Made by a program: the position numbers and the translations under genes | Notes under the pieces: generated by a model | Database searches by the model: none | What the model was told of the DNA's origin: nothing | The model's input: only the letters and a program-made list of their open reading frames with translations | Source of the DNA: DATCLS01 sp035296625 | Lineage (GTDB): Bacteria > Actinomycetota > Acidimicrobiia > Acidimicrobiales > VFJN01 | Direction of reading: 5' to 3' | Assembly: GCA_035296625.1 (NCBI GenBank) | Contig: DATHAO010000021.1 | Location: forward strand, 1-64,000 | Length of the DNA stretch: 64,000 nucleotides | Shown: piece by piece, positions 51,926 through 60,494 of the stretch | Position numbering within the stretch: the first letter of the stretch is position 1 | Layout: each line of letters begins with the position of its first letter

Positions 51926-52461
51926 GCGAGCGCCCGCCGCAGCAGGGCCCGACCCCTGTGGATGCGGCTGCGCACGGTGCCGACGGGCACACCCAGCTCG
52001 GCGGAGATCTCCTCGTAGCGCAGGCCGACCACGTCGCAGAGGACGACGGTGGCGCGGTAGTCCTCGGGGAGAGCCTGGAGCGCCCTGGTCACGTCGTCGG
52101 GCAGGGTCTCGGAGGCCACCTGCTCGTCGGCCGAGAGCGCGCTCGGCACGACCAGGTCGGGATCGTCGGGGAGCGCCACGACCGGACGCCGGCGGCGACG
52201 GCGGACGTCGTCGAGGAACGCGTTCGTCGTGATGCGACCGAGCCAGGCTTCGATCGAGCCGGGGCGGTAGGTGGCCAAGCCGCGCTGCACCCGCAGGAAC
52301 ACCTCCTGGACCAAGTCCTGTGCGTCGTGGTGGTCACCGGTCAGACGATGGGCCACCGTGTAGACGAAGTCGCCATGGCGGCGGGCGACCTCGTCCCATG
52401 AGGGGACGTCGTCTGTCGGTACGTCACCGTCCCGACGGAGGGACGAGCGACGCACCATCAC
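51922..52461 (-). CDS. ECF RNA polymerase sigma factor (SigE/SigH class)
   Basis: The 179-residue protein has region 2 (FVYTVAHRLTGDHHDAQDLV, QEVFLRVQRGLATYRPGSIE, WLGRITTNAFLDDVRRRRRR) and region 4 (LQALPEDYRATVVLCDVVGL, YEEISAELGVPVGTVRSRIH). It lacks region 3, as ECF sigmas do. A tatA gene lies upstream and the anti-sigma gene downstream. A sigE-rseA-htrA-tatB cluster in mycobacteria is comparable. Confidence 0.93.
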   Translation of the reverse strand: MMVRRSSLRRDGDVPTDDVPSWDEVARRHGDFVYTVAHRLTGDHHDAQDLVQEVFLRVQRGLATYRPGSIEAWLGRITTNAFLDDVRRRRRRPVVALPDDPDLVVPSALSADEQVASETLPDDVTRALQALPEDYRATVVLCDVVGLRYEEISAELGVPVGTVRSRIHRGRALLRRALA

Positions 52462-52495
52462 AACGTCGACGAGCGGGTGCGAGTTCCCGCTCGGC

Positions 52496-52675
52496 TCAGT
52501 TGTCCGCGGGCTTGGCGTCGTCTTCGTCGTCGTCCTTACCGCGGTCGTTCAGTCCCCGCTTGAACTCGGACTGGGCCTGGCCCATCGAGCGAGCGAGCTT
52601 GGGCAGCTTGGCCCCACCGAACAGGACGAGAACCACCACGAGGACGATGAGCAGTTCAGGTGCTCCGAGGTTCAC
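52496..52675 (-). CDS. tatA: Twin-arginine translocase subunit TatA
   Basis: The 59-residue product from GTG 52675 has the TatA layout: LGAPELLIVLVVVLVLFGGA as the membrane helix, KLPKLARSMGQAQSEFKRGL as the amphipathic helix and an acidic tail. GTG 52684 is an alternative start. It oligomerises to form the Tat pore; the PhoX-like protein in this window may be a Tat substrate. Confidence 0.88.
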   Translation of the reverse strand: MNLGAPELLIVLVVVLVLFGGAKLPKLARSMGQAQSEFKRGLNDRGKDDDEDDAKPADN

Positions 52676-52753
52676 GCCGGTCACACTACCGTCACCGCGG
52701 TCCACCGCAGCCAGCGTTCCGTCCCGCCACCTCCCGGACATCCCGCCACCACC

Positions 52754-53572
52754 GTGCTCGAGTGCGTCGTCAACATCAGCGAGGGCCGCCGGGCGACCGT
52801 CGTGGCCGCCGTGGCCGCCGCCGCCGGCGGCGACCTGCTCGATGTGCACACCGACGCCGACCACAACCGATCGGTGCTCACCCTGGTCGGCGAGGATGCA
52901 CCCCGGGCAGTGGCGACCACGGCCGCCCGGCTCGTCGACCTGTCCGCCCACGAGGGCGTGCACCCGCGCTTCGGGGCGTTCGACGTCGTGCCGTTCGTCG
53001 CGTTGACCGGAACCACGCCGGCCGACGCGCTCGCCGCCCGCGACCGGTTCATCGCCTGGGTGGCGGCCACCCTCGGCGTGCCGGCGTTCGCCTACGGGCC
53101 CGAGCGGACGCTGCCCGACGTGCGGCGCCACGCGTTCCGCGGGCTCTCACCGACGGCCGGTCCCGACCGCCCCCACCCCACCGCGGGCGCGACGGCCGTG
53201 GGGGCGCGCCCCCTGCTCGTGGCCTGGAACGTGTGGCTGGCCGAGCCGGACGTGGCCCTGGCCCGGCGCATCGCCGCCGCCGTGCGCGGCCCGCACCTCC
53301 GGGCGCTCGGCCTGCCCGTGGCGGGCGGCGCACAGGTGTCGATGAACCTGGTCGACCCGGATGTGATCGGTCCCGCCGAGGCGTGGGACCGGGTGGCGGC
53401 GCATGCGCCGGTCCGACGCGCGGAACTGGTGGGGCTGGTGCCGGCCGCCGTGCTGGCACGGACCGACCAGAGCCGCTGGGAGCAGCTCGACCTGGCGGAG
53501 GACCGCACGATCGAGCACCGGCTGGCGCAGCGGGGGCGAAAGCGAGGCCGCGCCACCCGAAGGGGACGGTGA
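52754..53572 (+). CDS. Glutamate formiminotransferase (FtcD N-domain type)
   Basis: The 272-residue product has the FtcD formiminotransferase fold: LECVVNISEGRRATVVAAVA, LLDVHTDADHNRSVLTLVGE, SAHEGVHPRFGAFDVVPFVA and VAGGAQVSMNLVDPDVIGPA. The cyclodeaminase half is absent, as usual for stand-alone bacterial versions. It transfers the formimino group from formiminoglutamate to tetrahydrofolate. The start is GTG 52754. It is divergent from tatA by 78 bp. Confidence 0.9.
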   Translation: MLECVVNISEGRRATVVAAVAAAAGGDLLDVHTDADHNRSVLTLVGEDAPRAVATTAARLVDLSAHEGVHPRFGAFDVVPFVALTGTTPADALAARDRFIAWVAATLGVPAFAYGPERTLPDVRRHAFRGLSPTAGPDRPHPTAGATAVGARPLLVAWNVWLAEPDVALARRIAAAVRGPHLRALGLPVAGGAQVSMNLVDPDVIGPAEAWDRVAAHAPVRRAELVGLVPAAVLARTDQSRWEQLDLAEDRTIEHRLAQRGRKRGRATRRGR

Positions 53573-53710
53573 CCGACGCACGCCGGCCGGGCGCTACGGG
53601 GGGCCGCCAGAGCCCGGGCCGAACGGGCCGGGGCCAGTGGCCACCGATAGCTGGCGGTGCCGTCCGCCAGCGGAGATGTGTGCCTGCCGTCGCCGAGGTG
53701 GCTGGTGCCG

Positions 53711-53736
53711 GCGGGCCGGTACGGACCCCGGCCCGC
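53711..53736 (-). terminator. whiB terminator hairpin
   Basis: Arms 53711-53719 and 53728-53736 are perfect 9-bp reverse complements around an eight-base loop, directly abutting the whiB stop codon at 53737. A second, weaker hairpin lies at 53651-53670. Confidence 0.55.
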
Positions 53737-54021
53737 TCAGGCCGACGCAGTGGCGGCGGCCGCCTGGCGCGCCAGCGCCCGCTGGCGGCGGATGCGGCGC
53801 CGCTCGCGCTCGCTCATGCCGCCCCAGATGCCGAACTTCTCGCCGTTGACGAGCGCGTACTCGAGGCAGCTGTCACGGACGACGCAGCCCCGGCAGACCT
53901 CCTTCGCCTCGCGCGTGGAGGCGCCCCGTTCGGGAAAGAACAGATCGGGGTCGACTCCGAGGCAGTTGGCGAAGTCCTGCCAGGAACGGTCGTCGGGGCT
54001 CGTGGCCACGGGGAGATTCAT
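53737..54021 (-). CDS. WhiB-family iron-sulfur regulator (WhiB2/WhmD-like)
   Basis: The 94-residue protein has the four ligands C20, C43, C46 and C52 (EVCRGCVVRDSCLEYALVNG) and GIWGG at about residues 64-68. The basic motif SERERRRIRRQRALARQA follows. The DLFFPERGASTREAKEVCRG stretch is the WhiB2/WhmD type, which controls septation. It is read away from the 54102-54111 palindrome. Confidence 0.94.
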   Translation of the reverse strand: MNLPVATSPDDRSWQDFANCLGVDPDLFFPERGASTREAKEVCRGCVVRDSCLEYALVNGEKFGIWGGMSERERRRIRRQRALARQAAAATASA

Positions 54022-54250
54022 CTGGCCCCCTTCCCGTTTCTCGTGGTGGAAGGCGAGGCGCTGTGGCGGAGATGACAAGGCTCCACCAGAAGTGCCACGC
54101 CTGTAATTACATTGATGTGATCCTCCATCACGCACGGGGATTATGCAAGGGCCGGTCGCCCTTGCTCGCTTTGCCGTTCCCGCCGGAGCCTCCTGACCAG
54201 GGCATTCGCGTCGGCCGGGTGCCGCAGCGACCCCGGGGTAGACAGGCGGC
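54022..54250. other. Divergent region between whiB and the macrodomain gene
   Basis: No gene was recognised. It is locally AT-richer than its surroundings and contains the TGTAATTACA palindrome. Confidence 0.5.
54102..54111 (-). promoter_or_regulatory. AT-rich palindrome in the whiB2-like promoter region
   Basis: TGTAATTACA is a perfect 10-bp palindrome about 80 bases upstream of the whiB start, in otherwise GC-rich DNA. It contains a -10-like TAATTA. It could be an operator, a promoter element or both. Confidence 0.4.
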
Positions 54251-54754
54251 ATGCAGATCCGCCCGCACCGCGCCGACATCACGACGCTCGAGGTCGACGC
54301 CATCGTCAACGCCGCGAACGGCTCGCTGCTGGGCGGCGGGGGTGTCGACGGGGCGATCCACCGGGCGGCCGGGCCTGGCCTGCTGGAGGAGTGCCGCACG
54401 CTGGGCGGGTGCGCCACGGGCGACGCCAAGGCCACGGCCGGCCATGCCCTGCCGGCCAGGTGGGTGATCCACACGGTGGGGCCCGTGTGGCGTGGCGGCG
54501 ATCGGGGCGAGGCCGAGCTGCTGGCCTCGTGCTACACGCGCTCGCTTGCCGTCGCCGACGAGCTGGGCGCCCACAGCGTGGCCTTCCCCGCCATCTCGAC
54601 GGGCATCTACGGCTATCCCCGCGGCGAGGCCGCCATCGTCGCCGTGCGCGCGCTGCGCAGCGCCGACACCGGAGTACGAGAGGTCCTCCTCGTCGCCTTC
54701 GACGCCGAGACCGTGGCGCACTACGAGGCGGCGCTGACCACCGGACAGGAGTGA
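54251..54754 (+). CDS. Macrodomain ADP-ribose hydrolase (YmdB/MacroD-like)
   Basis: The 167-residue protein covers one complete macrodomain: DITTLEVDAIVNAANGSLLG, GGVDGAIHRAAGPGLLEECR, GDAKATAGHALPARWVIHTV and AFPAISTGIYGYPRGEAAIV. The NAANxxLxGGGGVDGAIH block is the MacroD-type catalytic loop. Such enzymes hydrolyse O-acetyl-ADP-ribose or remove ADP-ribose from acidic residues. No partner ADP-ribosyltransferase is nearby. Confidence 0.93.
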   Translation: MQIRPHRADITTLEVDAIVNAANGSLLGGGGVDGAIHRAAGPGLLEECRTLGGCATGDAKATAGHALPARWVIHTVGPVWRGGDRGEAELLASCYTRSLAVADELGAHSVAFPAISTGIYGYPRGEAAIVAVRALRSADTGVREVLLVAFDAETVAHYEAALTTGQE

Positions 54755-54771
54755 CGCCTTCGGACAATCGA

Positions 54772-54900
54772 ATGCCTCTCTCCGATCGCGCAGCCGCCGT
54801 CGCCAGGGCCGCCGGCTGGTTCGAGCGGCAGCCCGAGCGGGCGCCCGGTTTGTCGCTGTCGTACCGATTCGTCGCCGTCCTCCGGCGCAAGGCTCGCTGA
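54772..54900 (+). CDS. Possible small basic protein
   Basis: An ATG at 54772 opens a 42-residue frame, MPLSDRAAAVARAAGWFERQ then GLSLSYRFVAVLRRKAR, 17 bases after the macrodomain stop. It has good third-position GC but no recognised family. It could be a genuine small gene or a fragment of a larger one. Confidence 0.35.
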   Translation: MPLSDRAAAVARAAGWFERQPERAPGLSLSYRFVAVLRRKAR

Positions 54901-54987
54901 GGACCGCGATCACCGCTGGTGGGAGGCGACGCGTCCGGTAGGATCTCGTCCCTGGGTCGGCCGTGACCGGGGGGACGGCGAAGAGAG

Positions 54988-57366
54988 ATGCCACCGTCAG
55001 TTCGGTCCGACGACGACGAGGTGCGCGACGCCGAGCACGCCCGTGCCCATCGCCGCGCGCTCGCCCCCTGGCGCGCCCCGGAGGTAGCGGACCCACCTGC
55101 GGCGGCGAACGATCCCGGTCCCGCCGTCACGCCCGCTCCGGGCCTCCCTCCGGCTCCCCGGACCCGTCTCGCGCCGGCGTCGGAGCGCCGCCTCGACGGG
55201 CCGGCTCTCCCCCGGCCGACGCCGGCACGATCCGGCGAGGCGCCCGCGTTCGAGCGCCCCGGCATCGAACGGCAGCCGGTCGAGCGGGGCTACACCGACC
55301 GGCTGCACCCGTACCGCGGCGCGCCGCCGATCACGGGCCGGTCCAGCGCTGTCCGGCTGCCGGGCGACCGTCCCGCCGGCGGTACCGGCGACGCACCCGG
55401 CGAAAGGCCACCCCGGCTGCGGCCCGATCGGGTCGACCGGCGCCTGGTCGAGCAGGCCCGGGCGCGACTCGGCTTCGGCCGGGACGCCGGAGACGACGGC
55501 CTCGACGGAGGCGACGGGCGAACCGGCCTCGGCGACGGCGGTACCGACGGAGGGCGCCGTACCGACGGAGCGGGCCGTACCGACGGAGCGGGCCGTACCG
55601 ACGGAGGGGGCCGTACCGACGGAGGGGGCCGTACCGACGGAGAGGGCCGTACCGACGGAGGGCGCCGTACCGACGGAGGGCGCCGTACCGACGGAGGGCG
55701 CCGTACCGACGGAGGGGGCCGTACCGACGGAGGGCGCCGTACCGACGCACAGCTCGGCGCCGGGGCCGATCGTGGCGATCGGCGAGCACCGGACCGGGGA
55801 TGGCCCACCGGCCTGCCGACCGCGCCCACCGACCGCGGCTTGCCAACCGGCCTGCCATCCGAGCCCGCCGATCCAGGCTGGCCCACCGGCCCGCCATCCA
55901 AGCCGGCCGATCGGGGCTGGCCCACCGGCCTGCCGACCACGCCGACGACCCAGGCGCCGGCGCGCCTCCGAGGTGGACCGGCGCAGTCGCCGGCGGGCGC
56001 GGCTTGGCACATGGGGTACGCCCCGCCGGCCTACCGGGCGCCGACGCCCGCCGGCGAGACCACGCGGGTCGATGTCGAACGGTTCTGGGGTGCGGGACGG
56101 GACGACGGCCCGACGACGGCGCCGGAGAGGTCCACCGCGACGTCCCGCACGAGGACGGCGACGGCCGCGCCCCCGCCGCGGACCGGCACCGCCCCGGGGG
56201 CCGTCCGACCCGACGGACCCGTGGCGGACCGGCCGGCCCAGCGGCCCCGCTTCCGGCTCGGGCACCGGCCGGCACTCGACGGGCTCCGCGGGGTGGCCAT
56301 CGTGATCGTCGTCATCTACCACATGGGCGTCGTCCTGACCCCGGAGGCGGACTCGTGGCTGCTGCTGCCCGGCGGCTTCCTCGGGGTCGACCTGTTCTTC
56401 GCCCTCAGCGGCTTCCTGATCACCACCCTGCTGCTCGGCGAGCTGGGTGACACGGGCCGCATCGACATGCTCGGCTTCGCCCGTCGCCGGGGCCGGCGCC
56501 TCGTGCCCGCCCTCGCCGGACTGCTGGTCGTGGCCGCGATCGTCGCGGCCACCACCGAGATGTACGTCCTCCACGAGGTGGCGATCACCTCGGTCTGGTC
56601 GCTCACGTTCACCGTGAACTGGGCGGTGCCCCACAACGTGCCGGTCGCGATCGGCCACCTGTGGTCCCTGGCGATCGAGGTGCAGTTCTACCTGTTGTGG
56701 AGCGCGGTCATGACGGTCGTCGCCCTCCTGGTGCCCGTCCGCCGGATCCGGGCCGTGCTGGCGGTCATCGCCCTGGCCGGCATCGCCGCGGTCGCCCTGA
56801 ACCGGGCGCTCGCGATCGGCCGGGGCGAGAACTTCTTCTTCCTCTACCTCGGCACGTTCGACCGGCTCGACGCCCCGCTCGTCGGTGCTCTCGCCGGCCT
56901 CGCCGTCGGCTCGGGCTGGGTGTCCCGCATGAGCCGGCGGACGGCCACGCTCCTCTCGCTGCTCGGCCTCTCCGGCCTGCTCGCCGGCGCCATGGTGTTG
57001 AGATACAGCGACGCCGTCCTCTACGAGGGCCTCTTCACGGTGCTGGCCGTGTGCGCCGCCCTGACGGTCCTCGGCGCCGTCGCCCACGACGGCACCTGGC
57101 TGGCGCGCGTGCTCGGCAGCCCGCCGCTCGTCGGGGTGGGGGCCTGGTCGTATTCGCTGTACCTGTGGCACCTCCCGGTCTTCGAGGCCCTCGCCCGCTG
57201 GACCCCGGGCTACCTGGGCTCCTTCCGGGCCGCCATGGGCCTCGTCACCTCGGGCGTCATCGCCTGGCTGTCGTACCAGTGCGTCGAGCGGCCGTTCCTC
57301 AGCCGGCGCCGGTCGGCATCGGGGGCGGTGCGCGACCGCGGCCCCGTAGGCTCCGCCACCGGATGA
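54988..57366 (+). CDS. OafA/YrhL-type membrane acyltransferase with long repeat-rich N-terminus
   Basis: The 792-residue protein has a disordered N-terminal half (residues 1-425) rich in Pro, Arg and Gly. It includes a GRTDGG repeat array (about 186-254) and four copies of a unit like DRGWPTGLPT (about 269-320). The acyltransferase_3 domain follows: LDGLRGVAIVIVVIYHMGVV with the catalytic His, GGFLGVDLFFALSGFLITTL, LWSLAIEVQFYLLWSAVMTV and VGVGAWSYSLYLWHLPVFEA, with about ten membrane helices. It should transfer acyl groups to surface polysaccharide. There is no SGNH domain. The long cytoplasmic N-terminal region is unusual. Confidence 0.9.
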   Translation: MPPSVRSDDDEVRDAEHARAHRRALAPWRAPEVADPPAAANDPGPAVTPAPGLPPAPRTRLAPASERRLDGPALPRPTPARSGEAPAFERPGIERQPVERGYTDRLHPYRGAPPITGRSSAVRLPGDRPAGGTGDAPGERPPRLRPDRVDRRLVEQARARLGFGRDAGDDGLDGGDGRTGLGDGGTDGGRRTDGAGRTDGAGRTDGGGRTDGGGRTDGEGRTDGGRRTDGGRRTDGGRRTDGGGRTDGGRRTDAQLGAGADRGDRRAPDRGWPTGLPTAPTDRGLPTGLPSEPADPGWPTGPPSKPADRGWPTGLPTTPTTQAPARLRGGPAQSPAGAAWHMGYAPPAYRAPTPAGETTRVDVERFWGAGRDDGPTTAPERSTATSRTRTATAAPPPRTGTAPGAVRPDGPVADRPAQRPRFRLGHRPALDGLRGVAIVIVVIYHMGVVLTPEADSWLLLPGGFLGVDLFFALSGFLITTLLLGELGDTGRIDMLGFARRRGRRLVPALAGLLVVAAIVAATTEMYVLHEVAITSVWSLTFTVNWAVPHNVPVAIGHLWSLAIEVQFYLLWSAVMTVVALLVPVRRIRAVLAVIALAGIAAVALNRALAIGRGENFFFLYLGTFDRLDAPLVGALAGLAVGSGWVSRMSRRTATLLSLLGLSGLLAGAMVLRYSDAVLYEGLFTVLAVCAALTVLGAVAHDGTWLARVLGSPPLVGVGAWSYSLYLWHLPVFEALARWTPGYLGSFRAAMGLVTSGVIAWLSYQCVERPFLSRRRSASGAVRDRGPVGSATG
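55541..55749 (+). repeat. 18-bp minisatellite (about 11 units)
   Basis: About eleven units of 18 bp share the core GTACCGACGGAG, with variable final bases (AGCGGGCC, AGGGGGCC, AGGGCGCC, AGAGGGCC). Each encodes six residues of the form RTDGGG, RTDGAG or RTDGGR. The array keeps frame inside the acyltransferase gene. Unit number is likely to vary between strains. Confidence 0.85.
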
Positions 57367-58138
57367 CCACGCCCGCCGAGGCCCCGACCGACGCCGGTCC
57401 CGCCGCACCGGCCGAGGCCCCCGCCGACCCCCGTCCCGCGCCGCCCACTCCGGAGCCCCGGGCGCCCCGGCACGACCGACGACGAGCCGCCGGCCGGCGC
57501 GGGCGGCGACGGTGGCGGCGTCGCCCCTGGGACCGACCAGGACGAGCGCACGCGCTGCCCGGGCACTACCCGCCCTACGTCGTCGACGAGCGCTGGCAGG
57601 TCATGCCCGACGACGTGTTCGACGGGCGGCTCGCCGTCATCGGCGACTGCGACGGCACGTACATGCGGTACCGGGGGCGCTGGCTGGGCGTCGAGCGCGG
57701 CCCCGAGGTGGGCGTCTACGACCTGCGCCTCGACCTGGAGGACCTGCCCGAGGACGGCTCCCGCGTGCCGCTCATCACGCTCGGCCGTGACAAGTGGCGC
57801 ACGATCGTGGCGATCCGACAGCTCGACGACGGCGAGGTCCGGGTCGACGTGACCGAGCCGGCCCGCAAGGGCTGGGACTGGCAGCTCGGCGAGCCGATCG
57901 AGCTGTCGGGCGAGGTGACGTTGCGGGTGGACGCGGACCGCCCTGCGCCACCGTCGATGGTCACCGACGGGCGCACCGTGCTGAACGGCGCCCTCCTCGA
58001 GTCCGACGACGGCCCGCGGCCGAGTGGCCTCCGCGCCGGGCGGCCATGGCGTGGCGACGACGTTCCCCGGCGAGATCGTGGTCGATCCCGTCGAGCCGGT
58101 GGCCTGCGAGCGGGCGCTCGACCTGCTCGACGACTGAC
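57363..58138 (+). pseudogene. Unrecognised soluble protein with apparent frameshift
   Basis: ATG 57363 overlaps the acyltransferase stop (ATGA). The frame reads an Ala/Pro-rich N-terminus, then PPYVVDERWQVMPDDVFDGR, IGDCDGTYMRYRGRWLGVER, LGRDKWRTIVAIRQLDDGEV and DGRTVLNGALLESDDG. After about 58018 this frame turns into Arg-rich nonsense. The +1-shifted frame gives a natural ending, RVASAPGGHGVATTFPGEIV then VDPVEPVACERALDLLDD, to TGA 58136-58138. One base extra or missing near 58018 explains this. It could be a real mutation, a sequencing error or programmed slippage. No family was recognised. Confidence 0.6.
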
Positions 58139-58189
58139 CGGGGGCGCTGCGGACCGCGGCGGGGCCCGCCGGGCGCCCGCCTGCCGGCC

Positions 58190-59677
58190 TCAGGCGGGCC
58201 GGCGGCCGTGTGGGACGAGCTGGTACAGCAACTGGTAGGCGAACAGGCTGGGCCGCGCCCGCACCGCGGTGGCGTCGAGCTTGCGCAGGGCCCGGCGGAC
58301 GCCGCTCTCGGCCTTCGCATCGGCACCGCCGCGCTCGACCACCTCGAGCGGCAGGCCGGTGACGCCCTTGCGGGCGACCCGCCACCCGCTCTCCCGTGCC
58401 AGGCGCTCGAAGCTGCGGTGCGTGAAGAACCGCAGGTGGGTGTTGTCGAGAATGCCGCGCCGGTCGTAGTCGAACCGCCCCGACAGCACGCGCAGTCGCG
58501 GGTACCAGTGGGCGAAGTTCGGGATCGACGCCACCAGCACACCGCCCGGGGCGAGGATGCCGTGCAGCTCGTCCAGCAACCGTTCGGGGGCCCGCACGTG
58601 CTCGATCACGTCCGCGGCCACGATCACGTCGAACGGGCCGTCGAGGCCCGGGGGCAGGCCGGCGTCGAGGTCGGCCTCGACGAAGCGGTCGACCCGGTCC
58701 TTCACGCCTTCGGACGGCGCAACGTCGACGCCGACCACCTGGTGCCCCACGGCCCGCAGCTGCTCGGCCACGAAGCCGTCGCCACAGCCGAGATCGAGCA
58801 CCCGGGACGCGGGCCGGTCGCGCAGCCAGTCGACGATGCGGCCGTGCGAGCTGGCGTCGGATTCCTTCGACTCGTACGCCTCACTGGCGAAGGCGAGCTC
58901 GCCGGTGCCGAAGCCCATCTTGTGGGCCCGGTAGCGCACGACGTCCCGCGTCACCTGGCGGGCGTAGCGCAGGCCGTCGACGTAGCAGATCTCGTCGCCG
59001 TAGAACGTGGGGATCGGGATCTCGGTGATCTTCCGGCCCGCCTCCAGCAGTTGCACGATGATCTGGGAGTCGAAGTTGAAGTCGTCGTCGTTGCGCTCGA
59101 AAGGCAGAGTGGCCAGCGCCTCGACCGAGTAGGCCCGGTAGCCGGAGTGCCACTCGGACAGGTCCGCCCCGGCGAGCGCGTTCTCGAACCGGGTCAGCAC
59201 CTTGTTGCCGACGTACTTGTAGAGCGGCATGCCCCCGCTGCGGGCGGCGCCCGGCATCAGCATGCGCGACCCGAACACGGCGTCGGCCTCACCCCGCTCG
59301 AGCGGTCCGACCATGTCGGGCAGCTTCTCGGGGGCGTACTGCCCATCACCGTGCAGCATCACGATGATGTCGAGGCCGCGCTCGATGGCCCAGCGGTACC
59401 CCACCTTCTGGTTGCCGCCGTAGCCGAGGTTGCGCGGGTTGCGCACCACCTCGAGCGGCAGCGAGGGGTCGATCTGCTGGTAGCCGAGGCCGACCAGGTA
59501 CGTCGAGTCCGCGCTGTGGTCGTCGCTGACGAGGATGCCCGAGATCCGCGGGCGGAACTCGGTCGGGATGCGCTCCAGCACCCGGGCCAGCGTGCCGGCG
59601 GCGTTGTACGCCACCACGAGGATCCCGATGCGGGGCTGCACGGGCGCATCATAGGGGTCCGGGTTCGCCTCGTTCAC
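58190..59677 (-). CDS. Glycosyltransferase family 2 fused to a SAM methyltransferase
   Basis: From GTG 59677 the product is 495 residues. Residues about 15-260 form a GT-A glycosyltransferase (GILVVAYNAAGTLARVLERI, ILVSDDHSADSTYLVGLGYQ, DIIVMLHGDGQYAPEKLPDM, DLSEWHSGYRAYSVEALATL), DPM/PglI-like. Residues about 290-495 form a class I methyltransferase with motif I VLDLGCGDGFVAEQL, VIEHVRAPERLLDELHGILA and a C-terminal NTHLRFFTHRSFERLARESG block. The enzyme likely modifies a polyprenyl-linked or surface glycan and methylates it. The frame is open upstream to 59815, so the start is uncertain. No membrane helices are present. Confidence 0.88.
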   Translation of the reverse strand: MNEANPDPYDAPVQPRIGILVVAYNAAGTLARVLERIPTEFRPRISGILVSDDHSADSTYLVGLGYQQIDPSLPLEVVRNPRNLGYGGNQKVGYRWAIERGLDIIVMLHGDGQYAPEKLPDMVGPLERGEADAVFGSRMLMPGAARSGGMPLYKYVGNKVLTRFENALAGADLSEWHSGYRAYSVEALATLPFERNDDDFNFDSQIIVQLLEAGRKITEIPIPTFYGDEICYVDGLRYARQVTRDVVRYRAHKMGFGTGELAFASEAYESKESDASSHGRIVDWLRDRPASRVLDLGCGDGFVAEQLRAVGHQVVGVDVAPSEGVKDRVDRFVEADLDAGLPPGLDGPFDVIVAADVIEHVRAPERLLDELHGILAPGGVLVASIPNFAHWYPRLRVLSGRFDYDRRGILDNTHLRFFTHRSFERLARESGWRVARKGVTGLPLEVVERGGADAKAESGVRRALRKLDATAVRARPSLFAYQLLYQLVPHGRRPA

Positions 59678-59772
59678 CTCGGCACTGACGGCCCGGAGGA
59701 CGTCGACGACCAGCCGCGACGACGATGGCGACGGCCTGGCGTGGGCTCGCCGGGCCGAGCAGAATCGGCGCC

Positions 59773-60456
59773 ATGCCGGGCAGGGTCCACGCCGACCGCA
59801 CCCATCCGACGCCACATCCAGGGACCGGTCCGACGGTCATCGCCGCGGCGCTCATCGTGCTCGTGATCGGCCTCGGGTGGTTGAACAACGGCAACCAGCC
59901 GGCCCAGGGCGGCTTCGTCACGCCCGTCGCCAGCGGCTCGAACGCGGATGCCGCCGTGGCGGCCTCCGCCGCGATCCCGGCCGCCGAGGCGGCGACGCCC
60001 GAGGCCCTCGAGGACCGCCGCAGCACCTCCCGGCGCTCGGCGCGCTCCAGCCTGGGGCTCGGCTCGTTCCTCACGGTCGCGGTCGAGCTGCCGGTGACCA
60101 CCGGCGCCGTGTCGGCCGGCATGCTCGAGGCGGCGACCGGCCTCGACGTCGACGGCCCATCGGGCGCGGTCACGACGATCGGTGGTTCTGGGTCGGTGAC
60201 CACCGTGCCCGGGCCCACGACCACCCGGGCGGCGTCGACGCCGACCACCGTCACACAGACGTCCACGACCGTGGCCCCGACGACGACGGTCGCGCCCACC
60301 ACGACTCCGACGGCGCCGCCCACCTCCGAGACGCCCACCTCGACCGAGTCGCCGACGACCACCGACCCGACGGCGACCACGGCCCCGACCGGTGCCACCG
60401 GCGTCGTCGACCCGACGGCCGGGCTGCTCGGCGACGTGCTCGACGTGCTCGCCTAG
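59773..60456 (+). CDS. Membrane-anchored Thr/Pro-rich secreted protein, unknown
   Basis: The 227-residue product starts with a short basic segment and one N-terminal hydrophobic helix (TVIAAALIVLVIGLGWLNNG) that serves as anchor or signal. An ordered segment (SSLGLGSFLTVAVELPVTTG) follows. The last 90 residues are a Thr/Pro/Ser-rich stalk (VAPTTTVAPTTTPTAPPTSE) ending in GLLGDVLDVLA. The stalk is a likely O-mannosylation substrate in actinobacteria. No family was recognised. Confidence 0.7.
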   Translation: MPGRVHADRTHPTPHPGTGPTVIAAALIVLVIGLGWLNNGNQPAQGGFVTPVASGSNADAAVAASAAIPAAEAATPEALEDRRSTSRRSARSSLGLGSFLTVAVELPVTTGAVSAGMLEAATGLDVDGPSGAVTTIGGSGSVTTVPGPTTTRAASTPTTVTQTSTTVAPTTTVAPTTTPTAPPTSETPTSTESPTTTDPTATTAPTGATGVVDPTAGLLGDVLDVLA

Positions 60457-60470
60457 CCCCCGCCGTCACC

Positions 60471-60489
60471 TCCCCGGGCCGCCCGGGGA
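60471..60489. terminator. Bidirectional terminator
   Basis: Perfect 8-bp arms TCCCCGGG (60471-60478) and CCCGGGGA (60482-60489) around a three-base loop lie in the 38-bp gap between two convergent stops. Confidence 0.6.
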
Positions 60490-60494
60490 AGACG

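Noticed and set aside
55541..55749. Regular repeats as a possible CRISPR array
   Set aside because: Units are contiguous 18-mers without spacers and keep the coding frame; no cas genes.
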